NCBI GenBank assembly: GCA_003552325.1
Contig: PUKM01000068.1
Coordinates: forward strand, 1-16,381
Length of the DNA stretch: 16,381 nucleotides
Direction: 5' to 3'
Origin: Natrialbaceae archaeon
Lineage (GTDB): Archaea; Halobacteriota; Halobacteria; Halobacteriales; Natrialbaceae
Position 1 is the first letter of the stretch, and the number at the start of each line of letters is the position of its first letter. The position numbers and the translations under genes are program-made. Shown here piece by piece: positions 1 through 6,959 of the stretch. The notes under the pieces were generated by a model. It had not been told where the DNA came from, ran no database searches, and saw only the letters and a list, made by a program, of their open reading frames with translations.

Positions 1-302
1 CGCTGTAACCCCGCAGCGTAGAGGAAACTGCCGCCGATCCAGACCAATCCCGCAACAGCAGCCGTCGTCCCATACACCGTTGGGGCACTAAACAACAACT
101 CCACATTCGAGGGGAACGCCTCGATTTTGTACAGTACGTGTCCCGTCGACCCGAGGAGGATCCAGGGGACGAACGCCATCACTGTTTCGTCCGTAACCGG
201 CGGCGAAACGACCCACAACAGGGCGATGACGCCGACGAGCACCACCACCAGTGGCACCACCAGATACCACGGCGGCAGGACGAACCCTTCGGGAAACACC
301 AT
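1..302 (-). CDS. DUF63 family membrane protein, N-terminal part (runs off the window)
   Basis: Only the first 100 codons are inside the window. The ATG is at 302-300 on the minus strand and the frame stays open to base 1. The start PEGFVLPPWYLVVPLVVVLV is a hydrophobic first helix. It is followed by a VTDETVMAFVPWILLGS segment and a third hydrophobic stretch near TTAAVAGLVWIGGSF. This pattern (P-E-G near the N terminus, PPW, then FVPW and a His/Tyr-rich turn before E-A-F-P) is what I know from the haloarchaeal DUF63 integral membrane family, whose function is unknown. The gene lies 61 bp downstream of the isomerase stop on the same strand, so read-through transcription is possible. A TTGTATC element about 28 bp before the ATG could also give it its own leaderless promoter. 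The family call rests on memory of the family pattern. Confidence 0.7.
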   Translation of the reverse strand, partial: MVFPEGFVLPPWYLVVPLVVVLVGVIALLWVVSPPVTDETVMAFVPWILLGSTGHVLYKIEAFPSNVELLFSAPTVYGTTAAVAGLVWIGGSFLYAAGLQ

Positions 303-363
303 ATCACACACCGAACAGGCCAACGTGATACAATTTCCGGTTGTCTCGAGCGACGGTCCCGTG

Positions 364-1347
364 TCACTCCCAGGGGTCGCTCGTGGTCTCGCCGAACAGG
401 TCACGCATGAGCATCACGATACTCTCCGGTGGATACTGCCCGTGTTCGGTCACGATCGCGTCGACGTGGCGCGGTGGTGTCACGTCGAACGCCGGGTTTT
501 CGACGATGAATCCGTCGTCGCCCCGAGAATCGTCGCCGGTAATCTCGCTGTAGCTCCCGTCCTCGAGCACCTCACGCTCGTCACGCATCTCGATTTCGAC
601 GGTGTGGCCGGTCATCGTATCGGGATGGAGTTTGATCGACTGGGCGGCGACCATCATCGGGACACCGCGTTCGCGAGCGTTGACCGCCAGCCCGCTCGTG
701 CCGATTTTGTTGATCACACTCCCGTCTGCAGCGATGCTGTCGGCACCCACGAGCACGTGGTCTGTGTCGTCTAAGTATCGACGTGCGGCGTTGTCCACGA
801 CGAGCGTCACTGGCACACCCAACTCGCGAAGGTCGCTCGCGGTGATGTGACCTTGCTGACGTGGCCGCGTTTCCTTCACGATGGCTTCGATGTGTTTCCC
901 ATCGCTCACCGCGGCTTCGACACACGCCAGAGCGTCCGTCGAGTGACAGTGTGTCATCACCGTATCGCCATCTCGGAGGCGATTAGCCCCAACTCGTCCG
1001 AGGGTCTCCTGTGCTTGCTCTAAGTCACGTCTGAACGTCTCGGCACGCCGGATAATCGACCTGCGTCGTTGGTCGACGGTCTCGCCACCCATGCCCCGCA
1101 GAACGTACCGAAGCGCGTTGGGGAGACTCACGGCCGTCGGTCGCGTTTCGTATAGTTCGCGAGCGGCAGCCTCGAGCTCCACGCGAAAGGCCTCGGGGGT
1201 CTCGGCAGTCGAAAACGTCGCCTGCTCGGCCAGGGCCGCGGCTGCCGCATCCGCGATCGTCGCCGCCCCGCGGATTTCCATCGACGCAATATCGGCCGCC
1301 GTCTCTTCTACTGATGGCGCGATATCGCCCCTCGATTCGTGGCTCAT
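364..1347 (-). CDS. ribose-1,5-bisphosphate isomerase (eIF2B-like family)
   Basis: The 327-residue protein belongs to the eIF-2B alpha/MtnA/R15P isomerase superfamily. In archaea the R15P isomerase converts ribose 1,5-bisphosphate, made from AMP by AMP phosphorylase, into ribulose 1,5-bisphosphate for RuBisCO: a soluble cytoplasmic nucleoside-salvage route. Diagnostic features are an N-terminal helical part with SMEIRGAATIADAAA (residues 22-36), the THCHSTDAL loop at 132-140 with the catalytic-type Cys134, KETRPRQQG at 158-166, VGADSI at 200-205 with the catalytic-type Asp203, and NKIGT at 213-217. The Cys/Asp pair separates R15P isomerases from regulatory eIF2B subunits. Length is normal for the family. 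The ATG at 1347 has a TATA-like element 26 bp upstream. Older annotations call such proteins translation initiation factor aIF-2B. Neither AMP phosphorylase nor RuBisCO is in this window. Confidence 0.85.
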   Translation of the reverse strand: MSHESRGDIAPSVEETAADIASMEIRGAATIADAAAAALAEQATFSTAETPEAFRVELEAAARELYETRPTAVSLPNALRYVLRGMGGETVDQRRRSIIRRAETFRRDLEQAQETLGRVGANRLRDGDTVMTHCHSTDALACVEAAVSDGKHIEAIVKETRPRQQGHITASDLRELGVPVTLVVDNAARRYLDDTDHVLVGADSIAADGSVINKIGTSGLAVNARERGVPMMVAAQSIKLHPDTMTGHTVEIEMRDEREVLEDGSYSEITGDDSRGDDGFIVENPAFDVTPPRHVDAIVTEHGQYPPESIVMLMRDLFGETTSDPWE

Positions 1348-1349
1348 GC

Positions 1350-1376
1350 CCCGGCGTTCGTCGCCGGGAGTAAAAA
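1350..1376 (-). promoter_or_regulatory. TATA-like box plus palindrome ahead of the R15P isomerase gene
   Basis: On the minus strand TTTTTA (1376-1371) sits about 26 bp before the isomerase ATG, as expected for a leaderless haloarchaeal transcript. Between it and the ATG is a perfect 7-bp inverted repeat, CCCGGCG (1350-1356) and CGCCGGG (1362-1368), with a 5-nt spacer. That is where a repressor or an RNA hairpin would act. A regulatory role is inference. Confidence 0.45.
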
Positions 1377-1437
1377 GCCCGCGGCCGCTCGAGGGAAACC
1401 GGTGCCGTTAGGACCCGGAAGCGACTCACTCGAAGTA

Positions 1438-2037
1438 ATGGATCCACTCCTGCTCGGTGTTGGCCTCGTCTTCCTCACTGCCATCGCGCTGGTGGTCTTA
1501 CGCGTTCGCACTGGCACTCGCTTCGGTGGCAGTGGCGGTGACGACCGTACCTGGACCCGCGGTGACGTCGACGCCTACCTCGAGGATGCGGACCTCTACG
1601 ACGTCGAACAGCTCGAAGAACTCGGGGCGTACGACGTCTTTCTCGACCTCGCGGCAGCCGGTGAAATCTCGGACGAACGGGCGTTCGAGCGCCTCTGTGA
1701 TGCCGTCGTGAGCGCCGGTGGGGACTGGGAATCGGCCGTCGAAAACTTCGCCGAAGGCGACCTCGATGACATCTCCAGATCCTGGAAAGCCCACAACGAA
1801 GCCCGCGAACGCGCCCCGCCGATCAGTCTCGGCGACGAGATCGAACTGGGCGTCCTCGAACTCGAGACCCATCACTCGGGGGAGTTGCGAGCGATGGGGA
1901 AAGTCGAGGGCTTCGTCGTGTTCGTTCACGACGTACCCGACTCGCTCTCGGAAGGTGACATCGTTCGAGCGAAGGCGATGTACTTCAACCGCGGCAAAAC
2001 CTCCGCCTCGGCGACATTCCTCGAGGTTATCGGGTAA
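1438..2037 (+). CDS. membrane-anchored TRAM-domain protein
   Basis: The 199-residue protein starts with one transmembrane helix (residues 4-21) that looks like a membrane anchor. Next come a Gly/Asp linker and an acidic helical middle part (about 38-125). The C-terminal TRAM-type beta-barrel (about 129-199) includes the segment GKVEGFVVFVHDVP at 154-167, SEGDIVRAKA, and a final ATFLEVIG. TRAM domains bind RNA in tRNA-modifying enzymes, and small TRAM proteins act as archaeal RNA chaperones. Here the domain is tethered to the membrane with no enzyme attached, so its role is open. The ATG at 1438 is preferred over the upstream in-frame start at 1339, because 1339 would overlap the divergent isomerase promoter and would bury the hydrophobic anchor. 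The gene is divergent from the isomerase. Confidence 0.75.
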   Translation: MDPLLLGVGLVFLTAIALVVLRVRTGTRFGGSGGDDRTWTRGDVDAYLEDADLYDVEQLEELGAYDVFLDLAAAGEISDERAFERLCDAVVSAGGDWESAVENFAEGDLDDISRSWKAHNEARERAPPISLGDEIELGVLELETHHSGELRAMGKVEGFVVFVHDVPDSLSEGDIVRAKAMYFNRGKTSASATFLEVIG

Positions 2038-2136
2038 ACCGAGGCTCCCCCCGAACCAGGTGAGATGTGGATTCAACGACGGTGCTCGAGCGCCCGGAAA
2101 CGGGAGTCTTTTGAGCGTACTCACCAAACCATAGTT

Positions 2137-3201
2137 ATGGCTCAGGCTACCCAGGACTTCGGCGAGTGGCCGCTGAAACGGCTGATGACTGAAATCGTTG
2201 GTTCGGGACCCAAATCGGCGGACGACATGAACCGCGAGCAGGCTCGAGAGGCGTTCCAGCGCATCCTCGCGGGTGAACCGGACGAGACGACGCTGGGGGC
2301 GTTCTGGCTCGCCAACCGGTGGAAAACGAACACACCCGAGGAGCTTGCGGCGTTCTCGGACGTGATGCGCGAAGAGAGCGTCGTCACCGCAGAACCCGAT
2401 TGCGACCCGCTCGATTGTGGCGCGAACTACGACGGGAAACATACCACCGCAGTGCTCGGCGTTGCCGCCGGCATCGTCGCCGCCGCCGCTGGGACACCCA
2501 TTGTCACCCACTCGGGTGACCGCGTGCCCACCCAAAAGGCAACTGCGTACAAACACGTCCTCGACGAACTCGGCGTCCGCACGGAACTCGAGCCAGCCGA
2601 ATCCGCGGCAATGGTCGACGAGACCGGGTTTGGCTTTTACTACCAGCCGAATTTCAATCCCGGTATCCACGCCCTCTACGGCCGTCGCGACCAGATGGGG
2701 GTCCGAACGTTCGTCAACACTATCGAAACGGTCGCCAACCCGGCCAACGCCGACGTCCATCTCGGCTCGTTTTACCATCTCGCGTTCGCCAAGAAGATGT
2801 GTGATCTCGTGGCCGAAAGTGCCGAACTGCCGTTCTCCCGCGTCGTCATGTTCCAGGGGATGGAAGGCTACGACGACATCCGCCCTGGCTACACCAAAGT
2901 CGCCGACTGGAACCCCGACAGTTTCGATGATTACGAGATCGAGACGGCCGACTACGGGATGTCCATGGAGTACGACGACCTCGCCGTCGACGACGTGACT
3001 GCCGACTCCGCCGCAATAACTGAAGCCGTCCTCGCAGGGGACCGCACCGACCAGTTCGCCGATGCCGTGGCCCTGAACGCGGCCTTCCGCATGTTCGCCC
3101 GCGACGACGTGGACAGTCTCGAGGTGGGGCTCGAGGAGGCCCGGGCCGTGCTCGATGATGGTAGTGGTGAGGACGTACTCGAGGATCTGCGAGCCTTCTA
3201 A
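2137..3201 (+). CDS. TrpD2-like protein (anthranilate phosphoribosyltransferase fold)
   Basis: The 354-residue protein has the glycosyltransferase family 3 architecture: a small helical N domain (about 12-80, with the pattern LGAFWLANRWKT) and a phosphoribosyl-binding alpha/beta domain. The canonical TrpD motif GTGGD is replaced by DCGANYDGKHTT at 93-104, and KHGNR is replaced by THSGDRVPTQK at 124-134. The segment FYYQPNFNPG (168-177) and RTFVNTIETVANP (190-202) correspond to the HPAM and IFN-GPL-NP regions of TrpD. The YDGK signature and lost pyrophosphate loop resemble TrpD2/YbiB, which in E. coli binds nucleic acid rather than anthranilate. Databases often label such proteins trpD. The ATG at 2137 is chosen over 2065 because a TTTTGAG element lies 28 bp upstream, and because the 24-residue extension is basic, unlike the rest. 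Confidence 0.7.
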   Translation: MAQATQDFGEWPLKRLMTEIVGSGPKSADDMNREQAREAFQRILAGEPDETTLGAFWLANRWKTNTPEELAAFSDVMREESVVTAEPDCDPLDCGANYDGKHTTAVLGVAAGIVAAAAGTPIVTHSGDRVPTQKATAYKHVLDELGVRTELEPAESAAMVDETGFGFYYQPNFNPGIHALYGRRDQMGVRTFVNTIETVANPANADVHLGSFYHLAFAKKMCDLVAESAELPFSRVVMFQGMEGYDDIRPGYTKVADWNPDSFDDYEIETADYGMSMEYDDLAVDDVTADSAAITEAVLAGDRTDQFADAVALNAAFRMFARDDVDSLEVGLEEARAVLDDGSGEDVLEDLRAF

Positions 3202-3211
3202 GTCGCTCGAA

Positions 3212-3589
3212 TTACTCCGGTGTTGATTCCGATTCGGGTTCGGGTTGGGAATCAGATATCTGGTCGGGTTCGGTTTCCGGCTGCCACCCCCACCCCTTTG
3301 CAAAGCGTTTGGTGAGTGTACTCAGGATAAAGAGGGTCACGAGCAGGCCACCCAAGGCGAGTGGGTGGTAGCCATACGTGAACTGCAAGACTGCGTAGCC
3401 GATCGTCACGAGTCCCATCAACAGTGCGGTCGTGCCCGCTCGACGCGAGACGTATGTCGGATCGACGCTGTCGTCGTAGTGGACGTGGAGGTCGGGACGG
3501 CCGCCAAACGAGATGAACAGCGCGGGGATCAGGATGATGATGCCACAAACCAACCAGAACACCCCCATCATCACGTCGAACGAAACCAT
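3212..3589 (-). CDS. small three-helix membrane protein of unknown function
   Basis: The 125-residue protein has three hydrophobic segments: residues 7-29 (starting near MMGVFWLVCGIIILIPALF), about 52-72 (GTTALLMGLVTIGYAVL) and about 78-96. Between the first two is an HVHYDDSVDPTYVSRRAG loop, and the tail is Pro/Glu/Ser-rich, coded by a slightly repetitive GGGTTCGGGTT tract. I do not recognise a family. The frame is open upstream to 3772, but the ATG at 3589 is preferred: CTTATTCAA lies about 28 bp before it, and the upstream 61 residues are basic and unlike a haloarchaeal protein. The gene is convergent with the TrpD2-like gene, with stops 10 bp apart. Confidence 0.65.
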   Translation of the reverse strand: MVSFDVMMGVFWLVCGIIILIPALFISFGGRPDLHVHYDDSVDPTYVSRRAGTTALLMGLVTIGYAVLQFTYGYHPLALGGLLVTLFILSTLTKRFAKGWGWQPETEPDQISDSQPEPESESTPE

Positions 3590-3782
3590 TACGGTTCCTA
3601 CGAAACCAGCTTGAATAAGCCCGACGATCCGATCCGTGCGCGTTTCTCGTGGCGTTGCGTCCCAGTCCCACGTTCTCTGCCCTGTGGCCTGCCCTCCGCG
3701 TTTCACCGACAGACTGGACGGAGACCACCGCTTCGACGTCCGAAGCGGGAGACTAAGTAGGGGCCGACCCAAGTGACGTCAT

Positions 3783-4277
3783 ATGAGCCTGGGACAGCGG
3801 GTCTCGAGCGATCACCAACTCACCCGACTCCTCCAGATCGGGATCGTCCTCGAGGAGGTCGTCGAGTCACGGGCCGCCCACCCCCTCGAGTCACTCCCCG
3901 CGGACGAACGCGAGGCGATCGACGCGGAGGTACGGACGTTACTCGAGGATGCCGCGGCTGAATCAGCCGAGCACCGGGGACGTCTCGAGACACTGGTTGA
4001 CGACCTCGACGCTGAAACCGTCCCCTACGAGGAGATCAACGCACTGGTCGACGCCAGATACGGCCCACCCGAAGACACCGACGGCGTCCTGTACGATCAA
4101 CTCTGTAACGAAGAGACCGCCTACAAGTTCTACGACGACCTCATCGAGGCGATCGAGGCCTCCGAAACGGACTTCAGTGTCGACCGCGAGCGCGTCCTCG
4201 AGACGCTGTACGCAATCCGAGCGGAGGAAAAAGAGGGCGTCCAGGAAGTCACCGACGTGATGGAGCGACGAGCATGA
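3783..4277 (+). CDS. ferritin-like four-helix protein
   Basis: The 164-residue, very acidic protein is almost entirely alpha-helical by composition. Four helical blocks lie at about 9-31, 42-78, 104-128 and 132-162. Each contains carboxylates placed as in ferritin-like di-metal proteins: EEVVE (24-28), ESAEH (60-64), CNEETAYKFYDDL (108-120) and RAEEKEG (146-152). I infer a rubrerythrin or ferritin-like domain; an exact ExxH pair is not obvious, so metal binding is not assured. It is the first gene of an overlapping three-gene unit ending in a DtxR-family regulator, which fits a metal or oxidative-stress role. The TGA stop overlaps the next ATG (ATGA at 4274-4277). An ACTAAGTAG element about 28 bp before the ATG may be a weak TATA box. 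Confidence 0.6.
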   Translation: MSLGQRVSSDHQLTRLLQIGIVLEEVVESRAAHPLESLPADEREAIDAEVRTLLEDAAAESAEHRGRLETLVDDLDAETVPYEEINALVDARYGPPEDTDGVLYDQLCNEETAYKFYDDLIEAIEASETDFSVDRERVLETLYAIRAEEKEGVQEVTDVMERRA

Positions 4278-4423
4278 GCAGGGTACTACTCGCGGACGGA
4301 CTGGTCACTGGAGCGCACGAACAGCCGTCGACTGCCATCGATGCGTATACGCACACGCCTGTCGACACCCAGACCCAGGCCCAGACCCAGACCCAGCATA
4401 ACCGGAGGACTCGATCACGATGA
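4274..4423 (+). CDS. 49-residue protein with Thr-Gln repeat, coupled to both neighbours
   Basis: A complete frame of 49 codons and a stop starts with ATG overlapping the ferritin-like stop (ATGA, 4274-4277). It ends with TGA overlapping the DtxR start (ATGA, 4420-4423). The double overlap is the main evidence that it is translated. The product begins MSRVLLADGLVTGAHEQP and has a Thr-Gln-rich stretch TQTQAQTQTQ at about residues 33-42, coded by a hexanucleotide tract, then a basic tail HNRRTRSR. It matches no family I know. It may instead be a non-functional spacer that keeps ribosomes moving into the regulator gene. Inside its 3' end, GGAGG (4404-4408) is a good Shine-Dalgarno site 11 nt before the DtxR ATG. 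Confidence 0.45.
   Translation: MSRVLLADGLVTGAHEQPSTAIDAYTHTPVDTQTQAQTQTQHNRRTRSR
4368..4397 (+). repeat. five tandem copies of a CCCAGR hexamer
   Basis: The tract reads cccaga, cccagg, cccaga, cccaga, cccagc without interruption. It is in frame with the small protein and adds Thr-Gln or Ala-Gln units. Hexamer expansion or contraction would keep the reading frame, so copy number may vary between strains. Confidence 0.85.
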
Positions 4424-4848
4424 ATACGGCCGATCAATATCTGAAAGCGATCTACCTGGCACAGCGTCTCGAGGACGGCCCTGCCGCAACCGGTACGCTC
4501 GCTGACTTACTCGGGGTGAGCCCGGCCAGCGTCAACGAGATGGTCGGGAAACTCGAGCAACAGGGCCTCGTCGAGCACCAGAAGTACAAAGGCGCGAGCC
4601 TGACTGAGGAGGGGCTCGAGCGTGCCCATCACGCGCTCCAGACGTACTGTATCATCGAACGGTTTCTCGCGAACGTCCTCGAGGTCGAGGCCTTCAGAGA
4701 CGAAGCTCGCGCCCTCGAGAGCGTGATCGACGACACCGTCGCCGAACGGCTCGATACGATTATCGACCGACGGGCTGAGTGTCCGGATTGCTTCGACGCT
4801 GATAATGATTGCTGTCGCTACCTCGAGGTTCCGCCGGCTGCGGAGTAG
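4420..4848 (+). CDS. DtxR-family transcriptional regulator with altered metal site
   Basis: The 142-residue protein has an N-terminal winged helix (ADQYLKAIYLAQRL at 4-17, recognition region SPASVNEMVGKLEQQG at 34-49, wing HQKYKGASLTEEG) and a DtxR dimerisation helix set (about 64-118). In DtxR and MntR a His in the RHRLLERFL-type helix and a Cys/Glu-x-x-Glu-His motif bind the metal. Here the first is TYCIIERFL (Cys77) and the second reads RDEARALESV, with Arg97 and Ser101 where ligands are expected. The C terminus instead has Cys121, Cys124, Cys131 and Cys132 (ECPDCFDADNDCC). It probably regulates the unit it ends, in response to metal or redox state (inference). No SH3-like third domain is present. 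Its start is set by the ATGA overlap and the GGAGG site 11 nt upstream. Confidence 0.8.
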   Translation: MNTADQYLKAIYLAQRLEDGPAATGTLADLLGVSPASVNEMVGKLEQQGLVEHQKYKGASLTEEGLERAHHALQTYCIIERFLANVLEVEAFRDEARALESVIDDTVAERLDTIIDRRAECPDCFDADNDCCRYLEVPPAAE

Positions 4849-4925
4849 GAGCCGCCATGGGTGCAGTGTGCACGCTGGGGACAACCCGAAGGATTTGTAT
4901 GGACCCCACTCTCTGTTACGGATAG

Positions 4926-4998
4926 AGTCCCGTGGTGTAGTGGCCAATCATATCAGCCTTTGGAGCTGATGACGGCGGTTCGAATCCGCCCGGGACTA
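4926..4998 (+). tRNA. tRNA-Gln (anticodon TTG)
   Basis: The acceptor stem AGTCCCG (4926-4932) pairs with CGGGACT (4991-4997), followed by discriminator A. The anticodon stem TCAGC/GCTGA encloses the loop CTTTGGA, giving anticodon TTG. The T arm is GCGG-TTCGAAT-CCGC. No intron is seen and CCA is not encoded. A TTTGTAT stretch about 30 bp upstream can serve as promoter. The gene marks the left edge of a more AT-rich stretch. Confidence 0.93.
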
Positions 4999-5039
4999 TG
5001 TACTCGGAGTAATAACTCTGGATCAAACAGTTGATTTAA

Positions 5040-5056
5040 AACCCTTTAGCAGGGTT
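5040..5056. terminator. short hairpin between tRNA-Gln and the convergent membrane gene
   Basis: AACCCT (5040-5045) and AGGGTT (5051-5056) form a perfect 6-bp stem with a TTAGC loop, flanked by A- and T-rich sequence. A second small stem, GAGCA/TGCTC, lies at 5063-5076. The position between converging genes suits transcription termination on either strand. Haloarchaeal terminators rely more on T-tracts than hairpins, so the function is tentative. The rest of 4849-5114 holds only the tRNA and nothing else I recognise. Confidence 0.35.
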
Positions 5057-5114
5057 CTGTTTGAGCAGTCCTGCTCCAACACTGGACACATAACTCCACA
5101 TTCCGGAAACTGAG

Positions 5115-5654
5115 TCAGATTTTTGCCAGTTCTGATTTGAGTTTGGCGTTCTGGTTTCTCGTCTCGAGATCTGACTCGAGGAGTTCACCACACGCTTCAA
5201 CGAATTCCGTGTTTTGTATCCGACCGGCCAATACGGTGGAGTCGTCGTCTTCGGTTTCAATAACAGCGATAATTACGTCGTATTCTTCACCGTTGAAATA
5301 TTCATACGTCGTAGTAACCCCACCAACGATGAAGAGCAGGAGCATGAGTGTCGTTAAGTTCACGTCTGGATTTGTGAGCCCCTGATTGGAACCAGCGAAC
5401 GTGAAAAAGTAGACAACGACAATAAGCACAAGCGTGATGCCAGCAAAAAACCATCCGAGTAGACTGCTGCGGAGTAACGTTGTGTCACGCCTGAACGTGA
5501 TACTGGAGATTTCGTGAGTAGGGATAGAGACTAGCGGTGAGTGAGCCGGGTTCTCGGGTGTGTACGTGATGGTGGTGTCGTCTCCTGTGAAAACCCCAGT
5601 ATTCCCTCCACCAATGACGTATTCATCGATGTGGGCCTTCGTTTCGAAATCCAT
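5115..5654 (-). CDS. two-helix membrane protein, possibly PH-like
   Basis: The 179-residue protein has a soluble beta-rich N part (about 1-60, with TGDDTTITYTPENPAHSP and HEISSITFRRD). Two transmembrane helices follow, at about 66-88 (LGWFFAGITLVLIVVVYFF) and about 100-119. A C part with IIAVIETEDDDS and an acidic/polar helical tail completes it. The order of strands, an ISSITFRRD-type strand, two helices and then further strands resembles membrane proteins carrying bacterial PH-like domains, but I cannot name a family. The ATG at 5654 is preferred to the in-frame TTG at 5663. Codon use is less GC-biased than in the first 4 kb, in line with the surrounding AT-richer DNA. It is divergent from the acetyltransferase gene across about 195 bp. 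Confidence 0.65.
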   Translation of the reverse strand: MDFETKAHIDEYVIGGGNTGVFTGDDTTITYTPENPAHSPLVSIPTHEISSITFRRDTTLLRSSLLGWFFAGITLVLIVVVYFFTFAGSNQGLTNPDVNLTTLMLLLFIVGGVTTTYEYFNGEEYDVIIAVIETEDDDSTVLAGRIQNTEFVEACGELLESDLETRNQNAKLKSELAKI

Positions 5655-5819
5655 TGACAGCAATATTGCGAAGTAGCCTTTTTCAGGCTTATGGCCCTTG
5701 CAAATTTATGGTAACGATCATCAATTCTCTCCTCTTGTGGGTACAGAAAGCTCACTTCCGGTTTATATGCCCTGTCTTGTCCCTCGAGAGTGTAGGCGAT
5801 GGTTGGCTGAACAGTTATG

Positions 5820-5826
5820 TTTAATA
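5820..5826 (+). promoter_or_regulatory. TATA-like box for the acetyltransferase gene
   Basis: TTTAATA is centred 26 bp before the ATG at 5849, the spacing of leaderless haloarchaeal promoters. Another TATA-like motif, TTTATATG (about 5762-5769), lies further up in the divergent spacer with no gene at the matching distance. Confidence 0.5.
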
Positions 5827-5848
5827 CATTTCACTATATGTAGATCAC

Positions 5849-6913
5849 ATGATGGGATCGAACCCCACCAGTTCGGAGGAGTGGGAGTTTCGTGAAGTGA
5901 CTCCAGATGATGGAAAGGTCTTGAAACGGTTGTTTGAGGGGAACCCGGATGGTGGTGACATCCAATTTTCACCGCGATTCAAATCAGACCCGTACCGGGT
6001 GTATTCCGAGGTAATTCCGGAAAGCGAATTTGCGGGATACATTGCTGAAACTGAAAATGGAAAGGCTGTCGGTGCCAGTTTTATCGCGTTATCAGAGGCC
6101 CGGATTGGCGGCGAACTTCGCCAGCGAGGATACTTAACGGGACTTGTCGTTGATAAGGAACACCGAGGCAAGGGGCTTGCAAAGCAACTCGCCAGGAAGC
6201 GGATTGAGTATGCCGAAGAAACTGCCGGCGACGACGTTGTCATCTCGGCGGCGATTCAATCTGGGAACGAGCCATCAATGGCCGTTGCCCGTTCATGGGC
6301 CGATGACTTTCCTTACAACTACGTGAACCACACAGTCGAAGTAGTGGACGAGGAACCAGAGACTGACTACGAGGTACATTCGGTCTCGCCGTCGGACGTT
6401 TCTGAATTTGTCGATGGAATCAATGAATTCTATCAGGAGGCAGAACTATTTGTCCCGTATGAAACCGAGACGTTATCCAATATGTTACAATCGGCTGTGG
6501 CCGATGTGAATATTCATCGCTGCGATGTCGTAGCTGAGGGTGGTGAATTCGTGGCAGGAGCCCATGTCGTGCAGTATCATAAGGTGATGACCGCAAAATT
6601 AACCGACCTACCACCGGAGCTCGAAGAAGCAGACGAACTGCCACCGTCCCTGCCTGAAGACCGGGAAATTCGGCCTTCCACCGTTATCCCCTGGTTCAAA
6701 CCTGGCTACAAGTCTGCAGCGAGTGCCCTGATTAATTACCAGCGGGCAAACGCTGGTGATGCAAACCGACTCATGTGTGTGTTTGACCCAGATGGGCCAC
6801 TGGGGCAACTTGAACCCCTCGCTACTGATGACGGAACAATCCAGCTGAACTGGGCTGTTCGCGGTCTTGATGAACCGATCGAAGACACATTTGTGGGTCC
6901 CGGACTCGGCTAG
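5849..6913 (+). CDS. GNAT-family N-acetyltransferase
   Basis: The 354-residue protein contains a GNAT domain at about residues 12-165: an N-terminal strand WEFREVTPDDG, a central FAGYIAETENGKAVGASFIA hairpin (61-80), and the acetyl-CoA-binding motif A LTGLVVDKEHRGKGLAKQLA (96-115) with the R-G-K-G-L-A pyrophosphate loop. A later GNEPSMAVARSW segment (139-150) fits motif B. Residues 175-354 form a second, less recognisable half that may be a degenerate GNAT repeat or a substrate domain. The acetyl acceptor cannot be read from sequence. Two adjacent ATGs (5849, 5852) are possible; the TATA spacing favours 5849. It sits alone in the AT-richer stretch after the tRNA gene, which suggests acquisition by transfer. 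Confidence 0.85.
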   Translation: MMGSNPTSSEEWEFREVTPDDGKVLKRLFEGNPDGGDIQFSPRFKSDPYRVYSEVIPESEFAGYIAETENGKAVGASFIALSEARIGGELRQRGYLTGLVVDKEHRGKGLAKQLARKRIEYAEETAGDDVVISAAIQSGNEPSMAVARSWADDFPYNYVNHTVEVVDEEPETDYEVHSVSPSDVSEFVDGINEFYQEAELFVPYETETLSNMLQSAVADVNIHRCDVVAEGGEFVAGAHVVQYHKVMTAKLTDLPPELEEADELPPSLPEDREIRPSTVIPWFKPGYKSAASALINYQRANAGDANRLMCVFDPDGPLGQLEPLATDDGTIQLNWAVRGLDEPIEDTFVGPGLG

Positions 6914-6959
6914 AGTCGCACACACGTAGTCGAGGAGGTGGTGTCTCCATTGAATAAAC

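Noticed and set aside
1498..3303. 601-codon open frame on the minus strand
   Set aside because: It lies antisense to the TRAM and TrpD2-like genes, has no family motifs and shifts between unrelated compositions: a high-GC shadow frame.
4976..4998. tRNA-Gln 3' end as attL with a matching attR
   Set aside because: I searched by eye for a second copy of the TTCGAATCCGCCCGGGAC segment in the rest of the window and found none.
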